A stretch of 64,000 nt of DNA from Natronosalvus amylolyticus. GTDB lineage: Archaea > Halobacteriota > Halobacteria > Halobacteriales > Natrialbaceae. How positions within the stretch are numbered: position 1 is the stretch's first letter; every line of letters starts with the position of its first letter. The position numbers and the translations under genes were made by a program. Below are positions 26,502 to 37,138 of the stretch, piece by piece. Location of the stretch: assembly GCF_024298845.1 (NCBI RefSeq), contig NZ_CP101156.1, positions 1,674,001 to 1,738,000 on the forward strand, in the 5' to 3' direction. Below the pieces are notes generated by a model. The model worked only from the letters and a program-made list of their open reading frames with translations. It did not search any database and was not told where the DNA came from.

Positions 26502-27263
26502 CTACTCTCGAGGCATTGGGAGCCATCCCGAGCTATGAGTTCCGTTTGTGATTGTCCACCGTTCCTGACAGCCACCCCCTCGTTCTCGCAACTCGATGGT
26601 CGCGTCAAACAACGGAGTCAACACTGAGACGATCTTTGCATCCTCGTCTACTGGCAGGTGGATGTGTCCCATCCCGTTGACTGCTCGAGTGCGACCGTTG
26701 ATGAGGTGTAAAAACTGGAACACGGTCTCTCGCCCGTACGTCTCGAGAAACGGCAACAACGTGGTCATCCCGAGTCGTACTTCCCCCGGTGTGAGTGTGT
26801 CGGCGTCGTCTTCGAACCGTTCGATGGCTTCGGAGATTGCAATACCGACATCCGCGAGCGTTTCGGTCGTCACTGGGTCGGTGGCAGTTGTCGAATCCCG
26901 CTCGTCTGTACCTATCGACGGAGTAGCTGTCGTCGATACCGACTGATTCCGCTCATCCGTGATCGCCGCTGTTTGGGTACAACGAGCCTGGTTTGCATAT
27001 TCGATGTGTACGAACGATTCCGGTGGGGACTGATCCGGATACAGACCCGTATCGACGTCGTCGGACGCCGTCGACACCACGATTCGTCGGCGTGGAGCCA
27101 TCGATGACTGGCCAAGCAATCGCTGCGTGAGGCGGTTTCGATAGGTCGAGTCGACTGAGCCAACGACTAAGACCGAAGCCCCCTGCTGTTTTAATTCCGT
27201 TAATTTGGCTGCGAAGGCGCTTTCATCGTAATCGCGTCTGCAATCGTTTCCGGATTGAATCAC
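26502..27263 (-). CDS. DUF7504-like RecA-fold-related protein
   Basis: A 253-aa protein. The N-terminal SVLVVGSVDSTYRNRLTQRLLG resembles the first strand and helix of the haloarchaeal RecA/KaiC-derived families but has no Walker A glycine-lysine motif. A Ser/Thr-rich linker (about residues 90-130) separates an alpha/beta C-terminal half (VGIAISEAIERFE, ETVFQFLHLINGR, IHLPVDEDA). Probably a non-hydrolysing sensor or scaffold; that is inference. It is the first gene of a two-gene operon with the CHAT protease, with a minus-strand TATA-like ACTTAACC near 27291-27299. Confidence 0.75.
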   Translation of the reverse strand: MIQSGNDCRRDYDESAFAAKLTELKQQGASVLVVGSVDSTYRNRLTQRLLGQSSMAPRRRIVVSTASDDVDTGLYPDQSPPESFVHIEYANQARCTQTAAITDERNQSVSTTATPSIGTDERDSTTATDPVTTETLADVGIAISEAIERFEDDADTLTPGEVRLGMTTLLPFLETYGRETVFQFLHLINGRTRAVNGMGHIHLPVDEDAKIVSVLTPLFDATIELRERGGGCQERWTITNGTHSSGWLPMPRE

Positions 27264-27450
27264 GTAACTATCACCTGATACTGCCTATCGAAGGTTAAGT
27301 TTTCTGGGTCCGAAATTCGCGCTGCGTAACATCTCGAAGTCCCACTCGAGGACGTCTCTTGCCCCCTCACACTCATCGGTTGCCGCCTGAGATATACCGA
27401 GGATACACGCACTGTTCTCGAGGCGAGCGTAGCCACTCCCGATTGTGACG

Positions 27451-27460
27451 GAAAACAAAA
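27451..27460 (-). terminator. T-rich run after rpsG
   Basis: On the minus strand TTTTGTTTTC begins 13 nt after the rpsG stop codon, a plausible end of the rpo-rps transcript before the CHAT cassette. Confidence 0.5.
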
Positions 27461-27473
27461 TCTCGAGGCGCGG

Positions 27474-28082
27474 TTATCTGGCTGCGGCCGCGACGCGCTC
27501 TTTTTCCTCTTTCTGGCTGATCGAGTACGTCTGGACGTCGTAGTCAGCAGCACCGATAAGCTGACGTGCCAGCGCTTCCGACGCCGAGGTCGAGGTTTTG
27601 AACGAGGCGCTGTGAGCACCTTCGGCGATGAACTTCAGGGCCTGGTCGACACGACGCTGTGGGGCGACGTCGACAGCCTTGGGAACCGAAATTCCACCGT
27701 ATTTCAGGCGGACGGTCTCCTCACGTGGTGCTGAGTTCTCGACGGCCGTCACGAGCACCTGCACGGGGTTTTCTTCCGTGCGGTCGTGAACGATATCGAA
27801 GGCTTCGCGGACGATTTTCAGCGTCTGCTGTTTTTTGCCCGTGTTCTCTTCAGTCTGCATCAGACGGTTGGTCAGGCGCTCGACGACCGAAATTTCGGAC
27901 TTTTTGAACTGTTTGCTCGCGTGGCGACCCGCCGTGTGAGCGATCGGCGTCACTGAGAGGTAGCGCTCGGTCGAGGGGTCGTTGTAGACGATATCGGAGA
28001 CGTCCCACGTGCCGAAGAGTTTGGCCGAAAGGTCGCCGCCACCGGCCGGTGCTTCGGGTTCTGGTTGTTCTTGCTCGCTCAT
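27474..28082 (-). CDS. rpsG: 30S ribosomal protein S7
   Basis: A 202-aa archaeal uS7 with a longer acidic N-terminus than bacterial S7. HTAGRHASKQFKKSE, then LTNRLMQTEENTGKKQ and the C-terminal YDVQTYSISQKEEKERVA are typical. It binds the 3' major domain of 16S rRNA and nucleates head assembly. ATG at 28082 lies 2 bp after the rpsL stop codon, so both are co-transcribed. Confidence 0.97.
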   Translation of the reverse strand: MSEQEQPEPEAPAGGGDLSAKLFGTWDVSDIVYNDPSTERYLSVTPIAHTAGRHASKQFKKSEISVVERLTNRLMQTEENTGKKQQTLKIVREAFDIVHDRTEENPVQVLVTAVENSAPREETVRLKYGGISVPKAVDVAPQRRVDQALKFIAEGAHSASFKTSTSASEALARQLIGAADYDVQTYSISQKEEKERVAAAAR

Positions 28083-28083
28083 G

Positions 28084-28512
28084 TTATCGCACCGGTTTCT
28101 CCGCGTTTCCGCGAACCAGTTCGAGGAGCGCGACACCGTTGACCTTGTCGACCTTGTAGTTGACACCCGAAAGGTCACCCATTGCACGACCCTTTGCCCC
28201 ACCGATACCGGCGATGGTGACTTCGTCGTGTTCGTCGATGAAGCTGATCGCACCGTCACCGGGGCAGAACGCGGTGACCTGCTTGCCGTTTTTGATCAGC
28301 TGGACTCGGACACACTTTCGAATTGCCGAGTTGGGCTGTTTCGCTTCGATACCGACCTTTTCGAGAACGATACCGCGAGCCTGTGGGGCACCCTCGAGCG
28401 GGTCCGACTTCTCACGCAGGCCGCGTGCTCGGCGCGCGTAGTCCGAGTCGGACCACCGCTGTTTCTGGCGGTCCTTCTGGAGCTTCCGCGCGGCGTATTT
28501 GCCGTTTGCCAT
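28084..28512 (-). CDS. rpsL: 30S ribosomal protein S12
   Basis: A 142-aa archaeal uS12 (S23e type). [19 protein letters not shown] is the decoding-site loop, where the bacterial counterpart carries streptomycin-resistance positions. [21 protein letters not shown] closes the protein. It contacts the codon-anticodon helix. Start ATG at 28512 ([10 protein letters not shown]). An AT-rich CTTAAG box about 26 bp upstream suggests an additional leaderless promoter inside the operon. Confidence 0.97.
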   Translation of the reverse strand: MANGKYAARKLQKDRQKQRWSDSDYARRARGLREKSDPLEGAPQARGIVLEKVGIEAKQPNSAIRKCVRVQLIKNGKQVTAFCPGDGAISFIDEHDEVTIAGIGGAKGRAMGDLSGVNYKVDKVNGVALLELVRGNAEKPVR

Positions 28513-28670
28513 GGACGTGGCTATCCGACGGAGACACTTAAGCATCCCCTTTTGAGCCGGGAGAAACGCCTCGAGAGCGCTTTATCGATAGCTCTCGAGG
28601 AATCTCAGCGCGTTTCGTCGGGAACGGCGGTCGCTCGAGGCGTGACAGACCAGCCAGTAGCAGATGCTGG

Positions 28671-29090
28671 TCACACCAACTGCACGTCGTCGATTCCGAA
28701 GTGCCGGTTGGCGAGCGCTCGAGCGTCTTCGATTCGCTCGCCACCCGTCCCAATAGCCACGCCGCGGTCACCCGAGGCGACCTCGACGTAGGCGACCGTG
28801 TCCTCGTTCTCGCTGATCGTGACGTTGAACACGGCCGCTGGGGCGAGGGCGTTCGCCACGAACGTCTCGGGTTCGCTCGCACCCTCGACCAGTCTGACCG
28901 AGCGGCCCACCGCTTTTTCGAATCGTTTGACGTGCTGGCCGCGTGCGCCGATCGCCTCCCCGAGCGAATCGGGAGGCACGACGATCACCAGTCGCTCGTC
29001 GGTGACCAGACAGTCCCGTCCCGAGACACCCGAGACCTCCTCGAACCGGGCGATGAACTGCCGGGCGTCGTCCTCGAGTGTAATAGTCAT
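28671..29090 (-). CDS. nusA: Archaeal NusA-like transcription factor
   Basis: A 139-aa protein with two KH domains and no N-terminal RNAP-binding or S1 domain, as in all archaeal NusA. The RNA-binding GxxG loops are in AIGARGQHVKRFE and AIGTGGERIEDA. It probably aids termination or pausing. It lies 33 bp downstream of rpoA2 and 158 bp upstream of rpsL, the conserved archaeal order. Confidence 0.94.
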   Translation of the reverse strand: MTITLEDDARQFIARFEEVSGVSGRDCLVTDERLVIVVPPDSLGEAIGARGQHVKRFEKAVGRSVRLVEGASEPETFVANALAPAAVFNVTISENEDTVAYVEVASGDRGVAIGTGGERIEDARALANRHFGIDDVQLV

Positions 29091-29123
29091 ACGAAAAGTA
29101 CTCGTGAAAGTCGGCGACCGCGT

Positions 29124-30323
29124 TCAGTCCGCTTTGTTCGGCGACGACCCCATCCGGAGGTCGACGTCACCGGTACCGAGTTTGATCGGCTTCCCGACGA
29201 TAACGTTCTCCGTGACGCCGTCGAGTTCGTCGACCTCGCCGTGGATGGCCGCGTTGAGCAGGTGGTTGACCGTGACTTCGAACGCCGCACGGGCGAGAAC
29301 GGAGTCTTTCGCCCCGGAGATTCCGTGTCGACCGATCGACTCGATGGTCCCCTCGTTGGTCATCATGTCGGCGACCAACATCAGGTGGCGAACGTTCACG
29401 TCGTCAAGCCCCTGTTCGGCCAGCGTGTTGTTCGTCTCCTCGATGATGGCCTCTCGAGCGGCCTCGATGCCGAGGTTACGGTGAATCTCGTGAATGTTGT
29501 TACAGGTCGTCCGCGAGTCGTCGACACCCTCGATAGAGAGGACATCGCCGAATGCCGATCCCTCGGTGTAGAGGATGAACTCCTCGGTCCCGTCGTCCAT
29601 CTCTTCGCGCCGGATGACGACGCGGGAGATATCCTCGATACCTTTGAACGTGATATCTCGAAGTTCCTCGACCAGTTGCAGGAGGTCGCGGTAAGACGGC
29701 TCTTCCGGACCAAACTCGACGGTCGTTCCCTGTTGAACGGTTTTCACTCCCAGGTTGTCCTCGATGATGTCGGCCACTGCTTCGGCCGTGATCATCCGCT
29801 CGTCGAGGGTGTCCTGGTTGAGCGAAATCTGGACGCGCATGTCGGCGACGTTCGTCGACACGTCACCCAGCGCGAGGATCTTCGTTGCCTCGATCTTCCA
29901 GACGACCTCGTGGGCTTTCTCCCGTTCGGTGGCGTACTCGCCCTCGAGGTACACCGTCATCATCGGCGTGTCGGGCGTCTTTCGAGCGTCGACCAGTTCG
30001 ATCAGCCGCGGAAGCCCCTGCGTGACGTCGATCTCTGCGACACCCGCGTAGTGGAACGTGTTCATCGTCAACTGCGTTCCGGGCTCACCGATAGACTGTG
30101 CGCTGACAGTGCCGACCGGGTCGAGCGGATCGACGCGCGTGTCGATGTACTGCGTTTCGACGGCCGAAACGACGTCCTGCGCCTGTTCAGGGGTCACGTC
30201 GCCGCGTGCCTCGAGCGACTCGTAGACGCGGTCTTTGAGTCGACGGGGCAGTTCGCTGTCTTCAACGATGACGATAACGTCGTCGCTGACGTCGTAGGCC
30301 TGCGTGAACACTGACTCAGTCAT
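29124..30323 (-). CDS. rpoA2: DNA-directed RNA polymerase subunit A''
   Basis: A 399-aa C-terminal half of the largest RNAP subunit, split from A' as in archaea. [22 protein letters not shown] is the trigger loop, with the conserved start of the cleft-side jaw following. The start overlaps the end of rpoA1 by 8 bp, consistent with coupled synthesis of the two halves. The C-terminal [10 protein letters not shown] ending is as in other haloarchaea. Confidence 0.98.
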   Translation of the reverse strand: MTESVFTQAYDVSDDVIVIVEDSELPRRLKDRVYESLEARGDVTPEQAQDVVSAVETQYIDTRVDPLDPVGTVSAQSIGEPGTQLTMNTFHYAGVAEIDVTQGLPRLIELVDARKTPDTPMMTVYLEGEYATEREKAHEVVWKIEATKILALGDVSTNVADMRVQISLNQDTLDERMITAEAVADIIEDNLGVKTVQQGTTVEFGPEEPSYRDLLQLVEELRDITFKGIEDISRVVIRREEMDDGTEEFILYTEGSAFGDVLSIEGVDDSRTTCNNIHEIHRNLGIEAAREAIIEETNNTLAEQGLDDVNVRHLMLVADMMTNEGTIESIGRHGISGAKDSVLARAAFEVTVNHLLNAAIHGEVDELDGVTENVIVGKPIKLGTGDVDLRMGSSPNKAD

Positions 30324-33276
30324 CGGAGGTCACCTCCTCGGTCCCGACACGTCGACTATCGGCATGCTCCGAGAGGTTCGTCTCGACTCGTTTGCCCTCG
30401 AGGAACTCTCGGCGTTCGCCCTCGGAGTCGAACTCCTCGTCGAGGACCCGATTTGTGATGCCTTCGACGTCGATATCGTGGTCCTCACCGGAGCCGACGA
30501 GCACCGGCGAGGTACCGTCTTCACCGAACTCGAACTGGACGATGGTGTCGCTCGTGTCTCGGACCGTCCCGTCGTACTGGGCCTCGAGTTCCGAGAGGGC
30601 GTTGATCAGCCGGCGCTGGAGGTAGCCCGATTTCGACGTTCGGACTGCCGTGTCGACCAGCCCTTCGCGGCCACCCATCGCGTGGAAGAAGAACTCACGC
30701 GGGCCGAGTCCGACGGTGTAGGAACTCTCGACGAACCCGTGTGCTTCCGCCGAAAGATCGTTTTTCTGGTAGTGGCTGAGCGTTCGATCTTCGTATCCGC
30801 GGTTGATTCGCTCGCCCCGAACTGCCTGCTGGCCGACACAGCCAGCCATCTGAGTCAGGTTGAGCATCGAACCACGCGCCCCGGAGTTCGCCATGACGAC
30901 TGCCGGATTGTCCTCGGTGAAGTGTTCCTCGGCAATAGTACCAGCATTGTCACGCGCACGCGAGAGCGTCTGCATGATCTTCATCTCGAGGGTTTCGTCG
31001 ATGGTCCGACCTGGCAGACTCTCGAGTTCCCCGCGTTCGTACGCCTCGATCAACTCTCCGACGCGGTCGTAGGCGTCTTCGATGGTCTCGTCGATGCGAG
31101 CCTCGGCTTCGTCCGGGATCGTTTCGTCGTCGATCCCGATCGAGAACCCGAAGTGCATGATCGCCCGCATCGCGAGCGTCGATAGCTCGTTGATGAACAC
31201 CCGCGAGCGGGTGTTGCCGTACTGTTTCGTGATGGCGTCGACGATTTCGCCGCCGAACTCGCCCACTTCGTCTTCGGCAATGGTCCCTTCGACGAGTTGG
31301 CCGTCTTCGATGATCACGTCGTCCCCGATAGTGCCCGTGAACTCGAGGTTCATGTCGTCTGGCAGGAGTTCGGAGAAGACGTCCCGGCCGGTCCAGAACG
31401 GCTCACCCTCGTCGTCGATGCCACTCGGTTCGGGCAGTTCGTCGATCCGGGTCGCTCGCAGCAAGTCGAGCGCCTGGGTCTCGTTGAATCGTGGGTTGTC
31501 CTTCGTGAGCAGGTACGTTCCGGAGATGTGGTCCTGAATCGCGCCGATGATGTTCGCGCCGAAACGCGGACTCAAGATCTGTTCTTGCACGCGCATGAGA
31601 ACACGCGCTTCCGCGCGGGCTTCCTCGTTCTGGAGGGCGTGCATGTTCATCTCGTCGCCGTCGAAGTCGGCGTTGTACGGCGGACAGACGACGGTGTTGA
31701 GTCGGAACGTCTTGTACGGCATGACCACGACCTCGTGGGCCATGATCGACATCCGGTGCAGCGACGGTTGTCGGTTGAAGATAACGATGTCCCCGTCGAT
31801 CAGGTGCCGGTTGACTTCCCACCCGGGACCGATAGTCTGGGCTTCGTCCAGTTCGGTTTCCTCGGACATCCCAGCCAATGCCTTGCAGTTTTTCTCGGTC
31901 ACTTTGAGTCGTCGACCGTCAGGCCGTCGAACGTAGTTCGCACCGGGGTGGGAGTTCGGCCCGTTGGCGACGTACTGTTTGGCCTGCTCGAGGTTGCGTT
32001 CGGTGACGAGCATGGTCTGGGTCATCTCGGTCGCGACGCGATCAGGGACACCGACCTCGTTGAGCGAGAGCGTCGGGTCCGGGGAGATGACAGTTCGGGC
32101 CGAGAAGTTGACACGCTTTCCGGACAGCGAGCCACGGAATCGCCCCTCCTTGCCTTTGAGCCGCTGGGAGAGCGTTTTGAGCGGCCGTCCCGAACGGTGT
32201 CGGGCCGGTGGCGTTCCCGAGATTTCGTTGTCCATGAACGTTGTGACGTGGTACTGGAGGAGTTCCCACAGGTCCTCGATAATCAGCTGTGGCGCACCCG
32301 CCTCACGGTTCTCCATGAACCGTTGGTTGATGCGGATGATGTCCACGAGTTTGTGCGTGAGGTCGTCCTCACTGCGCTGGCCGTTGTCGAGCGTAATCGA
32401 TGGCCGTGTCGTCACGGGTGGAACCGGCAACACGGTCAGGATCATCCACTCCGGACGCGAACGCTCGGAGTCGATGCCGAGCACTTCGATATCCTCGTCC
32501 GGAATCGCTTCGAACCAGTCACGAATGTCCGAAGGCATCAGTTTGTTCGTGTCCTCCTCGGTGAGGTCGATGTCGAGTGCTTTCTCGATGGCCTTCCGCT
32601 GACTTTCGCGGGGGCGGAACGACCCAGAGAGGATTTCGTTGATGCGTGTCAGTTCGATATCCGTCTTCTCGGCCAGTTCGTCCGGCGTCGTCCGGTCGAT
32701 TCCTTCCTCCTCGTTGCCCTGCATCGCGCCCGCGATGCGCTGGGAGTACTCGCTCGTGAGGACCTGCTGAACCTCGTAGTAGGTCGTCGGTTTCTCGTGT
32801 TCGATGTCGTACTGGATCTCGCCACAGTGGGGACACCGGTCTTTCTTTCGCGCCTGTCGGATGGCCGCTTTCAACACGTCCTGTGGGTCACGACCGAGAC
32901 GTCGTGCCTCGGACAGTCGCTCGCGGAACTCGGCTTTTTCGTCTTCGGTGAGCAGCAAGCGCGAACACTCACGGCAGGTACCACGCAGCAATCGTCGGAT
33001 GAGTTTAGTAAAGCCGACGTGAATCACCGGCGCGGCGAGTTCGATGTGCCCGAAGTGGCCCGGACACGACCCCGAGTGCTGTCCACAGGTCGGACACTCG
33101 AGACCGGGGTCGATGACGCCCAGTCGCGTGTCCATCAGCCCCATGTCGATGGGGAAACCGTCGTCGTCGTAGGTGTCCGCCGTAATGACCTTCGTGACCG
33201 AGAGGTCCCGATACGTCTCCGGGTCCATCAGCCCGAACTGAATCTCGTCGAGTTCTTTTGGTGTTTGTATTGACAT
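30316..33276 (-). CDS. rpoA1: DNA-directed RNA polymerase subunit A'
   Basis: A 986-aa N-terminal part of the largest subunit. The absolutely conserved [10 protein letters not shown] holds the catalytic Mg2+. N-terminal zinc sites are visible in [17 protein letters not shown] and CRECSRLL, and again in [10 protein letters not shown]. The bridge helix region lies near the C-terminus ([19 protein letters not shown]). Archaeal members are about 870-1000 aa long, so this is complete. It begins 1 bp after rpoB1. Confidence 0.98.
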   Translation of the reverse strand: MSIQTPKELDEIQFGLMDPETYRDLSVTKVITADTYDDDGFPIDMGLMDTRLGVIDPGLECPTCGQHSGSCPGHFGHIELAAPVIHVGFTKLIRRLLRGTCRECSRLLLTEDEKAEFRERLSEARRLGRDPQDVLKAAIRQARKKDRCPHCGEIQYDIEHEKPTTYYEVQQVLTSEYSQRIAGAMQGNEEEGIDRTTPDELAEKTDIELTRINEILSGSFRPRESQRKAIEKALDIDLTEEDTNKLMPSDIRDWFEAIPDEDIEVLGIDSERSRPEWMILTVLPVPPVTTRPSITLDNGQRSEDDLTHKLVDIIRINQRFMENREAGAPQLIIEDLWELLQYHVTTFMDNEISGTPPARHRSGRPLKTLSQRLKGKEGRFRGSLSGKRVNFSARTVISPDPTLSLNEVGVPDRVATEMTQTMLVTERNLEQAKQYVANGPNSHPGANYVRRPDGRRLKVTEKNCKALAGMSEETELDEAQTIGPGWEVNRHLIDGDIVIFNRQPSLHRMSIMAHEVVVMPYKTFRLNTVVCPPYNADFDGDEMNMHALQNEEARAEARVLMRVQEQILSPRFGANIIGAIQDHISGTYLLTKDNPRFNETQALDLLRATRIDELPEPSGIDDEGEPFWTGRDVFSELLPDDMNLEFTGTIGDDVIIEDGQLVEGTIAEDEVGEFGGEIVDAITKQYGNTRSRVFINELSTLAMRAIMHFGFSIGIDDETIPDEAEARIDETIEDAYDRVGELIEAYERGELESLPGRTIDETLEMKIMQTLSRARDNAGTIAEEHFTEDNPAVVMANSGARGSMLNLTQMAGCVGQQAVRGERINRGYEDRTLSHYQKNDLSAEAHGFVESSYTVGLGPREFFFHAMGGREGLVDTAVRTSKSGYLQRRLINALSELEAQYDGTVRDTSDTIVQFEFGEDGTSPVLVGSGEDHDIDVEGITNRVLDEEFDSEGERREFLEGKRVETNLSEHADSRRVGTEEVTSDD

Positions 33277-33277
33277 A

Positions 33278-35107
33278 TTAGACTGCGTCTTTGAGGTTGA
33301 GTCGTGGTCGAATGCCGAGTGCCATCATCTCGTCGAGCAGCAGTTTGAACGCGTAACTGATTTCGACGCGGTGAATATCGCTTTCGTCACCGGTGAGCTG
33401 GTCGTACACACGACGCTGGTTGACGTCACTGACCGCGATCATACCGGTCTCGGCGGAGATGTACACCTCCTCGCGGTCGGATTCGTCGACCAGCCGTTCT
33501 TTCAGCGTCATGGCCGCCCCGTGGCCGATGAACACGTCACGTTCCATCTCACCGATACGCAGACCGCCTTCGCGGGCCCGCCCTTCGGTCGGCTGGCGCG
33601 TCAGCACCTGCACCGGCCCTCGCGAACGGGCGTGCAGTTTGTTCGAGACCATGTGGTACAGCTTCTGGTAGAAAATGACGCCGACGAAGATTTCGGCCTC
33701 GATCTTCTCGCCGGTGACACCCGAATACATGACTTCTTTTCCAGCAGAGTTGAAGCCGTTCTCTTCGAGTCCCCCGCGAAGTTCGTCTTCGTCCTCACCG
33801 AGGAACGGCGTGCCGTCGACACGACGACCCTCGAGCGCGCCGAGTTTGCCACCGATCATCTCGAGGATGTGCCCGACTGTCATCCGGGACGGCAGCGCGT
33901 GTGGATTGACGACCAGGTCTGGAACGACGCCTTCCTCGGTAAACGGCATGTCTTCCTGTGGAGCCAGGTGGCCCACGACCCCCTTCTGCCCGTGGCGGGA
34001 GGCGAACTTGTCGCCCAGTTCGGGAACCCGCTCGTCACGAACCGAGACTTTGGAGAGCTTCGAACCGTCCTCGCCTTCCATCAGCGTGACCGTATCGACG
34101 ACGCCGGATTCGCCCGACCGCATCGTGACGCTCGTCTCACGTCGCTTCTGTGGCGAGAGGCCGCCCATGTCGTCCGGTTCCTCGAGGAATCGTGGGGGGC
34201 TCGTCTTGCCCAGCAGAACGGAGTTTTCGTCGACGTTCGTCTCCGGGTTGACCAGGCCATCTTCGTCGAGGTGCGTGTAGGCTTCCTCGCCGCGAGCACC
34301 GCGAACGTCCTGACTTGGAATCTCGAATCGGTCTTCCTGTCCGCCAGGGTAACGTCGCTCTTCACCTTCGTACGTACGGAAGAAGTGCGAGCGAGCCAGT
34401 GCGCGTTCGACGCTTGCTTTGTTCATGACCAGCGCGTCCTCGATGTTGAACCCTTCGTAGCTCATCACGGCGACGACGAAGTTCTGTGCCGCCGGTCGCT
34501 CGTCGAAACCGATCTGCTCGGTCGTCTGGGTCTTGACCATCGACAGCTGCGGGTAGTGCAGCAGGTGCTGGCGCGTGTCCGGTCGGATTCGGTAGTTCGC
34601 GCTCGGCAGACCGAGCGACTGTTTGACCATCCCTGCCCCCATCGTAATACGCGGACTCGCGTTGTGTTCCGGGTACGGGATCATGCCCGCACCGATACCG
34701 AAAATCAGCGACGGGTCGATCTCGAGGTGGGTGTGTTCGTCGGAGAGTTCGTCCTCGTCGACGGCCACGTAGATGTCCTCCTCCTCTTCGGCGTCGATAA
34801 ACTCGACGTACCCGTGATCGACGAGATCCTCGAACTCGATGTCACCGTCCCGAAGCGCTTCGATCTCGTCCTCTGAGATCCGCGGTTCGCCGTTTTCGAC
34901 GACCAGCAGTGGTCGCCGGGCCCGGCCCGCGTCGGCGTTGACGATGACTTCGCGGGTGCGTTCTTTGACCGAGACGTTGACCATCTCGGAGATGTCCCCG
35001 ATTCGTCTCGCTTCTCGAATCTGTTCGGCAAGTTCGTTCGGATTCGGGTGGGTACCCACCAGCGACCCGTTGACGTACACCTTGGCTTCGCGTTGTTGGC
35101 TACTCAT
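33278..35107 (-). CDS. rpoB1: DNA-directed RNA polymerase subunit B'
   Basis: A 609-aa C-terminal half of the second-largest subunit. [17 protein letters not shown] is the conserved hybrid-binding and catalytic-site motif, and [15 protein letters not shown] lies near the clamp anchor. Splitting B into B' and B'' is characteristic of haloarchaea and methanogens. It begins 6 bp after rpoB2 and is followed by rpoA1. Confidence 0.98.
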   Translation of the reverse strand: MSSQQREAKVYVNGSLVGTHPNPNELAEQIREARRIGDISEMVNVSVKERTREVIVNADAGRARRPLLVVENGEPRISEDEIEALRDGDIEFEDLVDHGYVEFIDAEEEEDIYVAVDEDELSDEHTHLEIDPSLIFGIGAGMIPYPEHNASPRITMGAGMVKQSLGLPSANYRIRPDTRQHLLHYPQLSMVKTQTTEQIGFDERPAAQNFVVAVMSYEGFNIEDALVMNKASVERALARSHFFRTYEGEERRYPGGQEDRFEIPSQDVRGARGEEAYTHLDEDGLVNPETNVDENSVLLGKTSPPRFLEEPDDMGGLSPQKRRETSVTMRSGESGVVDTVTLMEGEDGSKLSKVSVRDERVPELGDKFASRHGQKGVVGHLAPQEDMPFTEEGVVPDLVVNPHALPSRMTVGHILEMIGGKLGALEGRRVDGTPFLGEDEDELRGGLEENGFNSAGKEVMYSGVTGEKIEAEIFVGVIFYQKLYHMVSNKLHARSRGPVQVLTRQPTEGRAREGGLRIGEMERDVFIGHGAAMTLKERLVDESDREEVYISAETGMIAVSDVNQRRVYDQLTGDESDIHRVEISYAFKLLLDEMMALGIRPRLNLKDAV

Positions 35108-35113
35108 GTCCTG

Positions 35114-36682
35114 TTAGTCATCCGCTGTCGTTCGTGCAACGCTCTCGAGTCCTGGAATGCCCTCGACACCCATCGACGCGAGTTCGCGTTTGAGTTCCTG
35201 TTCGTCCTCGACGTGCTGGGAAAGTTCCATCGCCTGCGCGAAGTTCTTCACCAGCCCACAGTTCGGTCCCTCGGGCGTCTCAGAGGGGCAGATGCGGCCC
35301 CACTGAGTCGCGTGCAGGTCCCGTGCCTCGAAGTGGGGCTGACTGCGCGAAAGCGGCGAACGCAGTCGTCGAAGGTGGCTAAGCACCCCCATGAAGTCCG
35401 TTCGGTCCACCAGCTGACTCACACCCGAGCGTCCACCGACCCAGTTCCCGGTCGCAATGGGATGCTCGAGACGTTCGGTCAACACGTCGGATCGAACCAC
35501 GGTATTCACCGAGAGCTGGCGGTTTCGCATGTTCGCTCGCTCGAGCTGGTACTTCACGTCGCGTGCCAGCTTGTTCAGTGCCGTCCGGAACAGGTCCCGC
35601 ATCAGATCGCCGCTGACCTTGAGGCGTTTGTTAGCGTAGTGGTCCTTGTCGTCGGATTCCCGCCGGTTGAGCGCGAGTTCGAAACACGCTTCTGCCATCC
35701 GGCAGAGGTAGTGCGCCTTGTTGATTCGAACGTCCTCTTCCTCGACACCATCCTCGTGGAGGTGTGGAAGGAGATATCGGTCGATGACGTAGTTGGCGCG
35801 TTTCAGCTGGTAGTTTTTCCCCTGCCCACTGGCAACGCGCTTACCGAGCGTCTCGATCGCTTCCTCTTTGGTCTGGACATCCGCTTCCTCGAGGTTCTCG
35901 AGCATGTACTTGACAACCTCGGGGTCGTTCGAGACCTTGTGGACGATCTCCTCGTCGGACTCGAGACCGAGTGCGCGCACGAGCGTGACGAAGTTGATCG
36001 AACCCGAAACTGACGGGAACGAAACCTCGAGCAAACCGTCTCGCGTTCGTTCACACAGCACGAGGGCCCGATACCCGCGTCGCTGGCTGAAGGTTTTGGC
36101 GACCTGAATTTCGTCGCCGTATTTGGTGTCGTACTCGGCGAGGATTTTGTTCGGAGCGAGGTCTTCGCTCGTCATCAGGACGCGTTCGGAACCGTTGACG
36201 ATGAAGTAGCCGCCGGGGTCGGCCGGGTCCTCACCGATTTCGATCAGTTCCTGGTCGCTGAAGCCGGCGATGTTACATTTCTCGGAGCCCACCATGATCG
36301 GCATCCGACCGATTTTGGTCTCCGTGGAGTCGACGACGCGCTCGTCGCCCTCCTCACCTTTAACGATGGACATCTCCATGAACACCGGGGCGGAGTAGGT
36401 GATGTTTCGCAGGCGTGCCTCCTGTGGGTACAGCAGTTCCTCCGACCCGTCGGCTTCGCGTACACGCGGGGTGACGACCCGAACGTCACCGAGTTCGACG
36501 TGTACCGGTTCTTCGCCCTCTTTGTCACCGATGTCCGTCTCGATCGTCGCCTTCTCGTCGACGACTTCCTGCATTCCTCGAGTGAGGAAGGAGTTGAACG
36601 ACCGATAGTGGTGTTCGGCGAGGCGTTCTTTCGAAAAATACTCCCGCGAAATGTCCCGTCTGAGTGTTCGATCCAGTTCCAT
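35114..36682 (-). CDS. rpoB2: DNA-directed RNA polymerase subunit B''
   Basis: A 522-aa N-terminal half of the second-largest subunit. The protrusion and lobe domains fill most of it; GYFIVNGSERVLMTSEDLAP is the diagnostic fork-region start and ICPSETPEGPNCGLVKN lies near the end. Starts 1 bp after rpoH. Confidence 0.98.
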   Translation of the reverse strand: MELDRTLRRDISREYFSKERLAEHHYRSFNSFLTRGMQEVVDEKATIETDIGDKEGEEPVHVELGDVRVVTPRVREADGSEELLYPQEARLRNITYSAPVFMEMSIVKGEEGDERVVDSTETKIGRMPIMVGSEKCNIAGFSDQELIEIGEDPADPGGYFIVNGSERVLMTSEDLAPNKILAEYDTKYGDEIQVAKTFSQRRGYRALVLCERTRDGLLEVSFPSVSGSINFVTLVRALGLESDEEIVHKVSNDPEVVKYMLENLEEADVQTKEEAIETLGKRVASGQGKNYQLKRANYVIDRYLLPHLHEDGVEEEDVRINKAHYLCRMAEACFELALNRRESDDKDHYANKRLKVSGDLMRDLFRTALNKLARDVKYQLERANMRNRQLSVNTVVRSDVLTERLEHPIATGNWVGGRSGVSQLVDRTDFMGVLSHLRRLRSPLSRSQPHFEARDLHATQWGRICPSETPEGPNCGLVKNFAQAMELSQHVEDEQELKRELASMGVEGIPGLESVARTTADD

Positions 36683-36910
36683 TTATTCCACCACAAGTCG
36701 GTATACGACGGCCTGATCCGTCGTTCGTGAGTTTCGGACGATTTTGATGACGTCCCCGACCTCGGCCTCGTCGGGCAGCGCCTTGTCCGTGCGTTTGATT
36801 TTTGGTAAGTCTGTACGGTCGATGTCGTACTCGTCGAGCACGTCTTCGAGGATCTCTTCCTCGAGGACCGAGTGCTCTGGCACGAGTTCGTGTTGGCTTA
36901 CGTCTACCAT
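36683..36910 (-). CDS. rpoH: DNA-directed RNA polymerase subunit H
   Basis: A 75-aa homologue of the C-terminal domain of eukaryotic Rpb5. [20 protein letters not shown] and [20 protein letters not shown], then VYRLVVE, match it throughout. It is the first gene of the rpo operon in nearly all Euryarchaeota. A TATA-like GTTAAATGC on the minus strand near 36985-36993 gives a leader of about 50 nt. Confidence 0.97.
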   Translation of the reverse strand: MVDVSQHELVPEHSVLEEEILEDVLDEYDIDRTDLPKIKRTDKALPDEAEVGDVIKIVRNSRTTDQAVVYRLVVE

Positions 36911-37115
36911 GTGTTGTTGGTCCGGCCTACCGGGAGAGAAGCGGCTGTCACGAGATACTACAGGGAGTTACCGCCGGCAAGCATTTAACCGTTATGAAGT
37001 CGTCTCACGCGTCGCTAGTCGACTCGGCCGCAGTCGACCACGCGGCAATCACCTAAAGCTCTGTGACCAGGAATAAAAACAGTTGCGGGTAGCCACCATC
37101 TACCACAGAGGACGA

Positions 37116-37138
37116 TGATGGTCCGAAAATCACCATCA
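37116..37138 (-). other. Stem-loop over permease stop codon
   Basis: TGATGGT (37116-37122) and ACCATCA (37132-37138) form a 7-bp stem with a 9-nt loop. The stem includes the stop codon of the last ABC gene. Possibly a 3' processing or stability element; no T-run follows directly. Confidence 0.35.

Noticed and set aside
31297-33273. 658-codon plus-strand frame opposite rpoA1, and similar ones opposite rpoB1 and the halolysin gene
   Set aside because: These are antisense shadows created by codon bias of highly conserved minus-strand genes; the proteins are low-complexity Val/Asp/Arg-rich.
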